In this document: positions 16,643-24,635 of the stretch, in pieces | How the letters are laid out: every line of letters begins with the position of its first letter | Numbering within the stretch: position 1 is the first letter of the stretch | NCBI RefSeq assembly: GCF_001647275.1 | Contig: NZ_LRMM01000013.1 | Location: forward strand, 1 to 64,000 | Direction: 5' to 3' | DNA length: 64,000 nucleotides | Source: Rufibacter ruber | GTDB lineage: Bacteria; Bacteroidota; Bacteroidia; Cytophagales; Hymenobacteraceae | Position numbers and translations under genes: made by a program | Notes under the pieces: model-generated | The model's input: the letters and a program-made list of their open reading frames with translations, nothing else | The model's database searches: none | Told to the model about the DNA's origin: nothing

Positions 16643-17377
16643 TTATTTTTTCAGCACGAAAATCATGCGTTCACTCTTTTCGGGGTCAAACGGCCCTAAC
16701 TGGTAATCTCCAAAGACAGCCCGCAGCCGCAGGTTCGCCAGCCCGAAGTACTCCAGAAACTCCCCGTAATGCAAGGCCCGCACCCGCTCTACAAACTCAA
16801 ACTCCTGCCCCCGGTCCTGAAACCTGATGGTTTTCACCAGAAACCCCTGCTCCACCTGCCGGGTAATATGAAAGGCAATGCCGGCCTCTTCTTTGGTTTC
16901 CCTGGCCACCAGCCGCGAGATGACCTTGGGGGTGTTCATGAAGTCAATCACCAGCCTGCCGCCCGGTTTGAGCGCCGCTGTGGTTGCCCGCAAGGCCACC
17001 ACGTTCTCATAGTCATTGGCAAAATACCCGAAACTGGTGAACAGGTTCAGCACCAGGTCAAACGCCTCCGGCCGAAAGACGTCCCGCATGTCATGCCGGT
17101 AAAAATGCAGGCGCTCGTTCTCAAACTGCCGGGCATAGGCAATGCTGCGGGCTGACAGGTCCAGCCCGATCACGTCATAGCCTTTCTGGTTCAGGTAAAT
17201 GGCGTGCCTTCCCTTTCCGCAGGCTAAGTCCAGCAGTTGGCAGGTAGGCTTGGGCTGCAGATAGGCCAGGAGGTTGTCCATGAACCGCTGCGCCTCATGT
17301 ACGTCACGGTTCTTGTACAGGACATGGTAATACGGAGAGTCAAACCAGGTGCTAAACCAATCTGCCGGCTGTGCCAT
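16643..17377 (-). CDS. Class I SAM-dependent methyltransferase
   Basis: 244 aa from the ATG giving MAQPADWFSTWFDSPYYH; fourteen extra upstream codons are less likely. The SAM-binding motif I is LLDLACGKGRHAIYL, followed by GLDLSARSIAYAR and, for motif post-I to III, FDLVLNLFTSFGYF and LKPGGRLVIDFMN. The N-terminal FDSPYYHVLYKNRD-EAQ-F and the C-terminal part match a widespread Bacteroidota methyltransferase with unknown substrate. It is the first gene of a pair with the ZIP transporter. Confidence 0.88.
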   Translation of the reverse strand: MAQPADWFSTWFDSPYYHVLYKNRDVHEAQRFMDNLLAYLQPKPTCQLLDLACGKGRHAIYLNQKGYDVIGLDLSARSIAYARQFENERLHFYRHDMRDVFRPEAFDLVLNLFTSFGYFANDYENVVALRATTAALKPGGRLVIDFMNTPKVISRLVARETKEEAGIAFHITRQVEQGFLVKTIRFQDRGQEFEFVERVRALHYGEFLEYFGLANLRLRAVFGDYQLGPFDPEKSERMIFVLKK

Positions 17378-17440
17378 TGGTGGAGGGGGAAAGGATAGAA
17401 TCTGAAATCCGCGCCCCAAGGGCGGGCGTGGGCGTACCCG

Positions 17441-17722
17441 TTATTGTGTAATGGTGGAGTCTGCGGGCGTGTAGTCTGGGTTTTCTACCAGGTCCATGCC
17501 GCATACCGGGCACTTGCCGGGCTGCATGCTCGCACTCCCTTCACACTCCATGGGGCACATATACGCCATTTGCCGGCCTGCGGCCGAGGTGCTGTCTGCC
17601 GCAACCGTTGCTGCGCCTTCTACGCCTGCCTCTGCCTGGGGGGCCTCTTTAGAAGAAGACTGGCAGGCGGCAAACGAGAAAACCGCCAAAGCAAGCAGTA
17701 AGGCCTTTACATTCTTTTTCAT
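17441..17722 (-). CDS. Lipoprotein with heavy-metal-binding domain
   Basis: 93 aa from MKKNVKALLLALAVFSFAAC; Cys20 is the lipid site. After an Ala/Glu/Ser linker comes YMCPMECEGSASMQPGKCPVCGMDL, the heavy-metal-binding domain usually seen next to copper or silver efflux systems as YTCPMHPE-...PGKCPxCGM-L. Here the usual His-Pro-Glu after CPM is replaced by ECEG, which adds a Cys. Four Cys and three Met could bind Cu or Zn. The longer frame to 17794 crosses an HP repeat and is rejected. It is near, but not in, the ZIP pair. Confidence 0.85.
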   Translation of the reverse strand: MKKNVKALLLALAVFSFAACQSSSKEAPQAEAGVEGAATVAADSTSAAGRQMAYMCPMECEGSASMQPGKCPVCGMDLVENPDYTPADSTITQ

Positions 17723-17736
17723 AAGGGTAAAATAAA

Positions 17737-17788
17737 GTGAACCCGTTTTTGGCCTGTTTTCTAAAAAGAAGGCCAGAAACGGGTTCAC
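17737..17788. repeat. HP hairpin, extended arms
   Basis: The stem continues beyond the usual core: GTGAACCCGTTTTTGGCC pairs with GGCCAGAAACGGGTTCAC across a central TGTTTTCTAAAAAGAA. It fills the gap between two lipoprotein genes on the same strand. Confidence 0.85.
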
Positions 17789-17799
17789 GGTCAAACGTA

Positions 17800-18087
17800 T
17801 TACTCGTGGTTGGTTACGTTCTCGGCGTTGGTGGCTTTCTGTGAGGCCGGCACCCCCTCTACCTCTTTCTTGATCTCATTGGCATGCTCATCATGGTTGA
17901 TGTACACATCATCATGCCCTTCTTGGTAAGAGCCGGCATCAATGTTAGACGTATTGTTACGGTGCCCCGGAGGCACAGAGTCAACAGATACTTTGGTTTC
18001 TGGGCGCAGGTCAGACGGTTCGCTGCTGCAAGAAGACAAAACCAGCACACTGGCCACGGCAAAAACGGAAAGAATATTTTTTATCAT
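17800..18087 (-). CDS. Small lipoprotein, function unknown
   Basis: 95 aa. Lipobox in FAVASVLVLSSCSSEP (Cys20). The rest is hydrophilic and acidic with several His (GHDDVYINHDEHANE) and no recognised domain. It lies upstream of the metal-binding lipoprotein on the same strand, 77 bp apart with an HP element between. A metal-related role is only suggested by this position and the His content. Confidence 0.75.
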   Translation of the reverse strand: MIKNILSVFAVASVLVLSSCSSEPSDLRPETKVSVDSVPPGHRNNTSNIDAGSYQEGHDDVYINHDEHANEIKKEVEGVPASQKATNAENVTNHE

Positions 18088-18133
18088 TTCTCAGGAGTTT
18101 AAGGCAAAAACGGGTTTTAGTAGGGTTAGACGC

Positions 18134-18733
18134 TTACGCGGCCAGAAAGTTCTTACGGCGCAGCAGCGAATCCATGAGCTTTAAGTCATTAGGGCTGTTG
18201 AAGATGCGGTGCGGCAGGTACAGGAAGATAGGCACGTTGAACGTTTTGGCCAGCCAACCTCTGAAACCTGCCGGCAGCTGATCTGGGGTTGGGCCCTTCA
18301 GATACATCTTATAGGCATCTTTAGTTTGGGTTACGCTGTCAATCATGTCCCACTGCAGGGCCATGCCCTCCCGGTCATTGCGCTTCATCAGGATCTGGCG
18401 CTGGTCAATCTCAAACATGACCCGCTCAAACAGCACGCTGCTCTGCTCCATCTGGGTCACGCCCATCACCTGCGCTGAGCGCACCAGCACATACAGAATG
18501 GTCACAACCACGGCAATGCTGATCCACCACCAGGAGAAGTCAAAGACCGCAGGCAGGGAAATCAGCACCAGCGGAATCAATGCCCGCCACCACTCTTTCT
18601 TCCAGACCTGCACCAGCGCCATTTTGGCGTAGTCATTCTTGTCTACCTGGTTCTTCTTCGTCTTAATGGCCAGCGGATTGGATGGCTGCTGTTGCGCCAC
18701 GCGGTGTCCGCCTCTTTGGTTTGGTTGCTGCAT
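18134..18733 (-). CDS. YcxB-like membrane protein
   Basis: 199 aa. After a Gln-rich cytosolic N-terminus and a basic stretch come two close membrane segments (ALIPLVLISLPAVFDF, WWWISIAVVVTILYVLV). The C-terminal domain (MFEIDQRQILMKRNDREGMALQWDMIDSVTQTKDAYKMYL to YLPHRIFNS) has the YcxB C-terminal pattern: a PH-like fold in which W and Y positions are conserved. Function unknown. It may form a transcript with the small lipoprotein that follows 46 bp downstream. Confidence 0.75.
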   Translation of the reverse strand: MQQPNQRGGHRVAQQQPSNPLAIKTKKNQVDKNDYAKMALVQVWKKEWWRALIPLVLISLPAVFDFSWWWISIAVVVTILYVLVRSAQVMGVTQMEQSSVLFERVMFEIDQRQILMKRNDREGMALQWDMIDSVTQTKDAYKMYLKGPTPDQLPAGFRGWLAKTFNVPIFLYLPHRIFNSPNDLKLMDSLLRRKNFLAA

Positions 18734-18744
18734 AACTCAATGGT

Positions 18745-18779
18745 ATCGCGTAGCAAGTATCACGTATCATGACTACTGT
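18745..18779. repeat. Heptamer repeat
   Basis: Seven-base units atcgcgt, agcaagt, atcacgt, atcatga, ctactgt in the leader of the YcxB-like gene; strongly degenerate but in register. Confidence 0.55.
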
Positions 18780-18844
18780 CTTGCCAACTTGCTGCTTCCT
18801 ACGTTACTACCTTAAATGGTTTTTTATTCTTTCCTCTTCTGTCT

Positions 18845-18865
18845 TGATACGTACTACCTGATACC
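18845..18865. repeat. Heptamer repeat, 3 units
   Basis: tgatacg, tactacc, tgatacc; it ends one base before the stop codon of nadC. Confidence 0.55.
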
Positions 18866-19723
18866 CTAAAACGCTTTCAGGCTCAAATCTAAGCTGCGGT
18901 TGGAGTGCGTCAAGGCTCCTACTGAAATATAGTTCACCCCGGTTTCGGCCACGGCCCTGATGGTTTCTTCTGTGATCCCGCCAGAGGCCTCAGTCTCATA
19001 CTTACCGCCAATCAGTTCTACGGCTTCACGCAGCAGTTCCACCTTGAAGTTGTCCAGCATGATGCGGTCTACGCCGCCTACCTCCAGCACCTGCCGCACC
19101 TCGTCCAGGTTACGGGTCTCCACCTCAATCTTCAACTGCCTGCCCAGCTTCTGCAGGTACTCATGCGTGGCTTTGATAGCCTGTTTTATGCCGCCTGCGT
19201 AATCTACATGGTTGTCTTTGAGCATGACCATGTCAAACAGCCCAAACCGGTGGTTGGTGCCGCCGCCTATCAGAACCGCCCATTTCTCCATCATTCTGAA
19301 GTTGGGGGTAGTCTTGCGGGTGTCCAGCAGTTTGGCACCGGTGCCTTCAATCAGTTTGGCAATGCTCTGCGTGTAAGTGGCAATGCCGCTCATGCGCTGC
19401 ATGCAGTTCAACACCAGCCGCTCAGCGGTTAGGATAGACTGCGCCTTGCCGTGCACGGTAAAGGCCACATCACCGTACCGCACCTGCGCCCCGTCTTGCA
19501 GCAGCACCTCCAGCCTTAGCGCAGGGTCTACCTCATGAAAGATTTTCCAGGCCAGCTCCACGCCCGCCAACACGCCTTCATCCTTCACCAAAAGCTTGGC
19601 TTGGTTGGTGGCACTTTCCGGAATGGCGGCCAACGAAGAGTGATCGCCGTCTCTGACGTCTTCCTGCAGGGCCTGCCGGATAAATGCCCTGATGCCTTCT
19701 GGGGTAAGGTACGGTGCTTTCAC
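18866..19723 (-). CDS. nadC: Nicotinate-nucleotide pyrophosphorylase (carboxylating)
   Basis: 285 aa from a GTG start (VKAPYLTPEGIRAFI). The frame stays open to an ATG at 19780, but that extension reads through a perfect terminator hairpin, so GTG is preferred and gives the normal QPRTase length. The enzyme converts quinolinate plus PRPP to NaMN in NAD synthesis. Motifs: EDVRDGDHSS near the N-terminus, RMSGIATYT, LLDTRKTTPNFRMMEKWAVLIGG, MLKDNH, EVETRNLDEV, MLDNF and EASGGI, covering the PRPP and quinolinate sites. No other nad genes are nearby. Confidence 0.94.
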   Translation of the reverse strand: MKAPYLTPEGIRAFIRQALQEDVRDGDHSSLAAIPESATNQAKLLVKDEGVLAGVELAWKIFHEVDPALRLEVLLQDGAQVRYGDVAFTVHGKAQSILTAERLVLNCMQRMSGIATYTQSIAKLIEGTGAKLLDTRKTTPNFRMMEKWAVLIGGGTNHRFGLFDMVMLKDNHVDYAGGIKQAIKATHEYLQKLGRQLKIEVETRNLDEVRQVLEVGGVDRIMLDNFKVELLREAVELIGGKYETEASGGITEETIRAVAETGVNYISVGALTHSNRSLDLSLKAF

Positions 19724-19737
19724 GGTGCAAAAATAAA

Positions 19738-19765
19738 AAAAGGCACCGAACATTCGGTGCCTTTT
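19738..19765 (-). terminator. Terminator directly upstream of nadC
   Basis: Perfect 13-bp stem AAAAGGCACCGAA / TTCGGTGCCTTTT with a 2-nt loop, followed on the minus strand by TTTTATTTTT, ending only about 10 nt before the GTG of nadC. It may end transcripts of the DUF4783 gene or act as a leader attenuator of nadC. Confidence 0.8.
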
Positions 19766-19807
19766 CTGTGATAAGACCAAAACCAGTCTATTATAAATTT
19801 TACGGTG

Positions 19808-19835
19808 TTAGATGTTAGACATAAGACGCCAGATA
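19808..19835. repeat. Heptamer repeat, 4 units
   Basis: ttagatg, ttagaca, taagacg, ccagata in the gap between DUF4783 and nadC. The remainder of that 280-bp gap holds nothing else I can identify. Confidence 0.6.
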
Positions 19836-20001
19836 GAAGTTTTAACATTAGGTGGCACAAAGCATGCGGCTTCAATGATCAAATAACTAAATATCAAGCT
19901 TTTAACCGCTACCTTATAACTTCACCTCAACACGCCTCTTTATCTACAAGAACATCATTCCTGGAGAAAGATCAGAAAAAGTCTAAAATCTAACGTTTCA
20001 C

Positions 20002-20403
20002 TCATTTAAACTCAATGGTGTCAATTTTATAGGCATCACCGTAACGTTTTACCCGCACCACCACGTTGTAGCGGCCGCCTTTGTGGGTATATTTCCCAAT
20101 GGCATACTTCTGGCCGTCTTCAGAGCCACCCTGGTGTTCAAAGCTGAAACTGACCGGCGCATTCTTCCCGAAGAAGTTGCGCAGCACCATTTCTGCCTGG
20201 CTCTGGCTGTAGCTGGCGTTGTCACCGTTAATGCTCACTTCTACCTTAGAGTTGAAATAGCGGGCCAGGTCACGGGAGGAACCGGCTTTGATGGCAGACT
20301 GCACGCCCCCCATAATGTCAGATTGGGCCGCCACTTGTCCGGCACCCACCAAGATTCCCATCAGCACCACGGCCATTGCCAGCCATCTCTTCAAATTTTT
20401 CAT
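20002..20403 (-). CDS. DUF4783 exported protein
   Basis: 133 aa with a signal peptide (WLAMAVVLMGILVGAGQVAAQ). The mature part is a compact alpha+beta domain: SAIKAGSSRDLARYFNSKVEVSING, SQAEMVLRNFF, KYAIGKYTHKGGRYNVVVRVKR, IDTIEFK. This is the DUF4783 pattern, an NTF2-like fold found in Bacteroidota, probably periplasmic, with no known function. It is divergent from gpmI, with 142 bp between the starts. Confidence 0.88.
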   Translation of the reverse strand: MKNLKRWLAMAVVLMGILVGAGQVAAQSDIMGGVQSAIKAGSSRDLARYFNSKVEVSINGDNASYSQSQAEMVLRNFFGKNAPVSFSFEHQGGSEDGQKYAIGKYTHKGGRYNVVVRVKRYGDAYKIDTIEFK

Positions 20404-20437
20404 GTCTATGTTTATGCAGATTTACCTGTTGTTAAGC

Positions 20438-20445
20438 CAAAACTA
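20438..20445 (-). promoter_or_regulatory. Candidate -7 box of DUF4783 gene
   Basis: TAGTTTTG on the minus strand, an exact fit to TAnnTTTG, 35 nt before the ATG. Confidence 0.45.
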
Positions 20446-20532
20446 TGCCAAAGGAAAGGCGGTTTCACTGCTTAAATATACAGCAATTTGAGAGAACCAA
20501 CCCGTTTTAGCTGCATTTTAACCAGAGGCTTG

Positions 20533-20540
20533 TATCTTTA
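20533..20540 (+). promoter_or_regulatory. Candidate -7 box of gpmI
   Basis: TATCTTTA five bases before the gpmI ATG. If used, transcription would start at or next to the ATG, giving an almost leaderless mRNA. Confidence 0.4.
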
Positions 20541-20545
20541 CGCGC

Positions 20546-22081
20546 ATGAGCAAGAAGGTACTTTTGATGATTCTAGACGGCTGGGGACTTGGAACAGACC
20601 CTTCCGTATCGGCGATTGAGCACGCCAATACCCCATTCATTGATTCATTGTTCCAGCGTTTCCCGCACGCCCGGCTGGAGGCATCCGGCGAAGCCGTGGG
20701 CCTGCCCGAAGGCCAGATGGGCAACTCTGAGGTGGGCCACATGAACCTGGGCGCAGGCCGCGTGGTGTACCAGGACCTGGTGCGCATCAACGTAGCCATC
20801 AGAGAGAATACCTTAGGCCAGAACCCGGTGCTGCAAGATGCGTGGCAGTACGCCAAAGAGAACCAGAAACCGGTTCATTTGATTGGCCTGGTCTCAGACG
20901 GCGGCGTGCACTCGCATATTGACCACCTCAAAGCCCTCTGCTCGCTGGCGCAGCAGCAGGGGCTGGAGCAGGTGTACGTGCACGCCTTCACAGACGGCCG
21001 TGACACTGACCCCAAAGGCGGACTAGGCTATCTGACAGACCTGCAGAACCACCTGGACACCACCACCGGCAAGATTGCCTCTATTATTGGCCGCTATTAC
21101 GCCATGGACCGTGACAACCGCTGGGAGCGCGTGAAGCTGGCCTATGACCTGCTGGTGAAAGGGCAGGGCAGAGCCTCTGTCAACTGGCGCGAAGCCCTGC
21201 AGGAGTCTTATGACGAAGGCGTGACCGACGAGTTCATCCAGCCCATCATCTGCCTGAACGAGAACGGCGAGCCCATGACCAGGATCCAGGAAGGCGACGT
21301 GGTGATCTGTTTCAACTTCAGGACAGACCGCGGCCGCGAAATCACGCAGGCCCTGACCCAGCGCGCCTTCCCGGAGCAGGACATGCAGCCTTTGCACCTG
21401 CGCTACTACACGCTCACCAACTATGATGACACCTTTGTGGGCGTGCAACCCATCTTTGACAAAGACAACCTGGCCAACACACTGGGCCAGGTGCTGGAGC
21501 AGGTTGGCAAATCCCAGATTCGCATAGCGGAAACCGAGAAATACCCGCACGTGACCTTCTTCTTCTCCGGCGGCCGTGAAAAACCGTTTGACGGCGAGAA
21601 GCGCCTGCTGTGCCCGTCGCCCAAAGTGGCCACCTATGACCTGCAGCCCGAGATGAGCGCCTTTGATATTAGAGACGCCATTGTGCCGGAGATTGAGCAG
21701 GAGACCGCAGATTTCATTTGCCTGAACTTCGCCAACCCAGACATGGTGGGCCACACCGGCGTGTTTGAAGCCGCCGTGAAAGCCGTAGAAACCGTTGACC
21801 AGTGCGCCCAGGCGGTGGTGACCGCCGCCCTAGCCCACAACTACGCCAGCATCATCATTGCTGACCACGGCAACGCAGATGTGATGCGCAACCCAGACGG
21901 CACGCCTAACACCGCCCACACCACCAACCTGGTGCCCTTCATTCTGGCAGACGAGTCTTATAAAGGAGAATTGAAAGACGGCAAACTGGGAGACATAGCC
22001 CCCACCGTTTTGGCATTGCTGGGCGTACAGCCCCCCGCAGACATGACCGGTACCTCACTGTTGATTCCTTCTGCCGGTTAA
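20546..22081 (+). CDS. gpmI: 2,3-bisphosphoglycerate-independent phosphoglycerate mutase
   Basis: 511 aa, normal for the family. It interconverts 3- and 2-phosphoglycerate in glycolysis, using two Mn ions. The nucleophile is Ser61 in GQMGNSEVGHMNLGAGR; the first metal site starts with LMILDGWG (Asp11); further ligands are in SDGGVHSH, FTDGRDTDP, NFRTDRGRE and the C-terminal IIADHGNADVM and NTAHTTN. Substrate arginine in GRDTDP is intact. A strong hairpin terminator follows the stop by 24 bp. Confidence 0.97.
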   Translation: MSKKVLLMILDGWGLGTDPSVSAIEHANTPFIDSLFQRFPHARLEASGEAVGLPEGQMGNSEVGHMNLGAGRVVYQDLVRINVAIRENTLGQNPVLQDAWQYAKENQKPVHLIGLVSDGGVHSHIDHLKALCSLAQQQGLEQVYVHAFTDGRDTDPKGGLGYLTDLQNHLDTTTGKIASIIGRYYAMDRDNRWERVKLAYDLLVKGQGRASVNWREALQESYDEGVTDEFIQPIICLNENGEPMTRIQEGDVVICFNFRTDRGREITQALTQRAFPEQDMQPLHLRYYTLTNYDDTFVGVQPIFDKDNLANTLGQVLEQVGKSQIRIAETEKYPHVTFFFSGGREKPFDGEKRLLCPSPKVATYDLQPEMSAFDIRDAIVPEIEQETADFICLNFANPDMVGHTGVFEAAVKAVETVDQCAQAVVTAALAHNYASIIIADHGNADVMRNPDGTPNTAHTTNLVPFILADESYKGELKDGKLGDIAPTVLALLGVQPPADMTGTSLLIPSAG

Positions 22082-22104
22082 CCTCACCGGAATACAAAAC
22101 CACC

Positions 22105-22147
22105 AGGAAATGCGTTAGTTCTTATGACAGAGGCTAACGCATTTCCT
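22105..22147 (+). terminator. gpmI terminator
   Basis: Perfect 14-bp stem AGGAAATGCGTTAG / CTAACGCATTTCCT with a 15-nt loop, running straight into GTTTT of the next HP element, which supplies the T-run. Confidence 0.8.
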
Positions 22148-22186
22148 GTTTTAGGGCTGTTTTTCTGAAAACAGCTCCAAAACGCA
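22145..22186. repeat. HP hairpin
   Basis: CCTGTTTTAGGGCTG / CAGCTCCAAAACG, loop TTTTTCTGAAAA. It shares its first three bases with the gpmI terminator stem. Confidence 0.8.
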
Positions 22187-22273
22187 CCTGGGGAATAGCG
22201 GTCTTTCATCTCTAATGCTTATGAACAGAAGTTTAGCCATGATCTGAAAAACATGCCAAACCAACTCCACAGT

Positions 22274-22347
22274 GTCATACAGAAAGTATCTTGTGGGCGA
22301 ACAGGAAAAGCCGCTACCGCTTGCCCCGCAGCCCCTTCCAGGATGGC
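22274..22347. repeat. 87-bp palindromic repeat, shortened degenerate copy
   Basis: GTCATACAGAAAG, ATCTTGTGGGCGAAC at the left and CCTTCCAGGATGGC at the right are recognisable; the middle has diverged and is about 13 bp shorter than in the other copies. Confidence 0.5.
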
Positions 22348-22380
22348 AGATACTGTTCATGAAGAAGCCTCCTGCAGAAT

Positions 22381-22422
22381 CCTGTTTTTGGGCTAATTTT
22401 CTGAAAACAGCCCAAAAACAGG
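22381..22422. repeat. HP hairpin
   Basis: CCTGTTTTTGGGCTAATTTT and AAAACAGCCCAAAAACAGG around loop CTG; a single GT-to-AA change breaks the inner helix. It lies about 100 bp before the next gene. Confidence 0.85.
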
Positions 22423-22518
22423 AAAGATCTGTTCTTATGCTTTCACCGGGGAAACCTGCTGTTGCGAAATAACAAAAGCAGGTGAGAAGTTAGAATGCTA
22501 CCTTCGTACTACTTTATG

Positions 22519-23109
22519 ATGAAAAAAAACTTTACCCTTTCCTGCTGCGCCCTTGCCGTCTGGGTCAGCAGTTGCCAGGAGCAGCCAGCGCCTACCGCGG
22601 CTCAAAGCAAGCAGCAGGCTTTTGGCTTAGAAGCCTATCTGAACCAGGAGGCACAGAACCTGCACCAGGCAACGGCAGCCGTAACCAAAACGGTTTCTGA
22701 GAACGGCAAGGCGCAGGAGACTAAAACGTTCAGCCAGTTGAACTGGGCAGAGGAGCTGGGTCCGTTTGCCGAGGCAGACATTAACAAACCTGCCTTGCTG
22801 GGCGCCTTCACGGAAGAAAAAACCACCAACGCCGCCGGCCAGACGGTGCACCGGTACCGCGCCAAAGAAGAGGCAGACGCCACCGTGCGTGACGTGGCTT
22901 ACACCTTTGACGCCCAGGGTCAGCTGGTACAGGTAGACGCAACCCTGGTACAGGAGAATATGCTGTTCAACACGCAGAAAAAGCTCCACCTGGAACTGCA
23001 GCCAGCTGCTTCCCCCAGACTACAGAGCTACTCGCTAGACGAAACCCAGAAACTGATGTTCATGGGCCCCCAGCGGTACAGTGTGGCAGGGAAAGTACAG
23101 CAGAAGTAA
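22519..23109 (+). CDS. Lipoprotein, function unknown
   Basis: 196 aa from the second of two adjacent ATGs (MKKNFTLSCCALAVWVSSC). Lipobox Cys19. The mature part is hydrophilic, alpha-beta, with no motif I recognise (FSQLNWAEELGPFAEADINKPALLGAF; YTFDAQGQLVQVDATL). It probably faces the periplasm. Transcribed toward the PanE-like gene, 71 bp upstream of it. Confidence 0.8.
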   Translation: MKKNFTLSCCALAVWVSSCQEQPAPTAAQSKQQAFGLEAYLNQEAQNLHQATAAVTKTVSENGKAQETKTFSQLNWAEELGPFAEADINKPALLGAFTEEKTTNAAGQTVHRYRAKEEADATVRDVAYTFDAQGQLVQVDATLVQENMLFNTQKKLHLELQPAASPRLQSYSLDETQKLMFMGPQRYSVAGKVQQK

Positions 23110-23180
23110 CACGGCGTCCAATCCTTTTACGCCGCGCCCATCGTACATGACAAGGCACACACCACCACAAGCACACAACT

Positions 23181-24101
23181 ATGAAAAGAATTGCCATTGC
23201 AGGAATAGGAGGGGTAGGAGGGTACTTTGGCGGCCTACTGGCACGGCACTATGCCCCCTCAGGCGAAGTTGAGATCATCTACATTGCCCGGGGCGAAAAC
23301 GAGCGGGAGATCAGAGAACACGGCCTGCGCATTGAAACCCCTCAGGAAGACTTTACCGTCCGCCCCAGCCTCATCTCCTCAGACGCCTCCCAGCTAGGCG
23401 GGGTAGACCTGCTCATCTGCTGCACCAAAAGCTATGACCTGGAGCAGAGCCTGCAGCAGCTGGCCCCGTGCATTGGCCCGCATACCGTTCTGCTGCCACT
23501 GCTCAACGGCGTAGACTCCAGTGACCGTATTAAGGCCGTTTACCCGCAGAACGAGGTCTGGGACGGTTGCGTGTACATTCTCTCCCGCTTGCGCGCCCCC
23601 GGGCGGGTGACGGTGAACGGCAACTTCGGGTCTCTGTTCTTTGGCGCCACCCAGGGCACCCCAGCCCAGCTGAAGGCAACCGAGCAACTGTTTAAAGCCG
23701 CTGGCATGCAGGCCACGCTGGCCCCAGACATTGAGGCGACTATCTGGCAGAAGTTTGTTTTCATTTCTTCTACCGCCACCCTCACCTCTTACGCAGACGC
23801 TGACTTCAAAAGCATAGTCTCTGAGGCACAGAACAAGGAGCTGTTGCGGCAGCTCTTGGCTGAAATCACGGCGGTAGCCGCCGCCAAACACATTTCATTG
23901 CCAGACACTGTCTCACAGGAGATTTTTACCCGCCTGGAGAATATTCCCGCCGGCGCCACCTCCTCTATGCACAGTGATTTCAAAGCGGGCAAACCCACTG
24001 AGGTGCATTCCCTGACGGGCTACGTGGTGCAGCTGGGCCAGCAGTTGGGTGTACCCACCCCCACCTATGCCCAAATCTATGAGGCGCTCAAGAAGCGGTA
24101 A
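23181..24101 (+). CDS. 2-dehydropantoate 2-reductase family protein
   Basis: 306 aa. N-terminal Rossmann fold with IAGIGGVGGYFGGLLA as the dinucleotide loop (GxGxxG), then IARGENEREIREHGL for NADP phosphate recognition. The C-terminal helical domain has WQKFVFISSTATLTSYADADF, in which the Lys is the ketopantoate reductase catalytic position, and SSMHSDFKAGKPTEV with the conserved Ser/Asp. It would reduce 2-dehydropantoate to pantoate in CoA synthesis, or act on a related 2-oxo acid; paralogues without that function are common, so panE is not assigned. Confidence 0.88.
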   Translation: MKRIAIAGIGGVGGYFGGLLARHYAPSGEVEIIYIARGENEREIREHGLRIETPQEDFTVRPSLISSDASQLGGVDLLICCTKSYDLEQSLQQLAPCIGPHTVLLPLLNGVDSSDRIKAVYPQNEVWDGCVYILSRLRAPGRVTVNGNFGSLFFGATQGTPAQLKATEQLFKAAGMQATLAPDIEATIWQKFVFISSTATLTSYADADFKSIVSEAQNKELLRQLLAEITAVAAAKHISLPDTVSQEIFTRLENIPAGATSSMHSDFKAGKPTEVHSLTGYVVQLGQQLGVPTPTYAQIYEALKKR

Positions 24102-24210
24102 CTGCACGTTTCTGTTTGCCCTTATTAACACGTTTCTGGCAACAATGGCTTGCTGCCCACAGCTACCCGCAGTACCCTGCGCTTTACATCTGCCTGAATC
24201 CGAAGAACCT

Positions 24211-24268
24211 TTTTGGGGCTATTTTGGGGCTGTTTTTCTGAAAACAGCCCCAAAACAGGGGTAGCCAA
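24211..24268. repeat. HP hairpin with duplicated arm
   Basis: The left side reads GGGGCTATTTTGGGGCTG, a partial doubling of the GGGGCT arm, and the right side CAGCCCCAAAACAGGGG ends with TAGCC, so the stem extends past the usual ends. Confidence 0.75.
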
Positions 24269-24390
24269 AATCTGTTTTCGGCGTCATACCTGTCTGTGCC
24301 TGGCGGGCAAGTCTTTTTCTGCTAGGCAGGGAGTTCCCTGGGTTAGAAATGGTACCTCTGGGCGCTGAGGGAAGGGATATTTGCCTGCCT

Positions 24391-24432
24391 CCTGTTTTAG
24401 GGCTGTTTTTCTGAAAACAGGCCCAAAACAGG
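24391..24432. repeat. HP hairpin
   Basis: CCTGTTTTAGGGCTGTTTTT / AAAACAGGCCCAAAACAGG. Second of three copies in a 530-bp gene-free gap that otherwise holds nothing I can identify. Confidence 0.8.
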
Positions 24433-24555
24433 AATTAGCAACCCACAGGTGGCGACAAAGTAACGGGCTGCGCCAGACGGCTCAAGCATACCCAAACCGT
24501 TTCACCGCCCGCTGCCGCCGCAGGGAGAGCACCTTTTTATCAGGAAAAATATCTT

Positions 24556-24597
24556 CCTGTTTCTGGCGTGTTTTTCTGAAAAGAGTGCCAAAACAGG
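24556..24597. repeat. HP hairpin, variant inner arm
   Basis: CCTGTTTCTGGCGTGTTTTT / AAGAGTGCCAAAACAGG: the inner arms are GGCGTG and AGTGCC instead of GGCCTG and CAGGCC, and they still pair with one G-T. Confidence 0.7.
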
Positions 24598-24635
24598 TTG
24601 CCGCTTTCTTTCCACCCCAGCTGGAGGTGATCATC

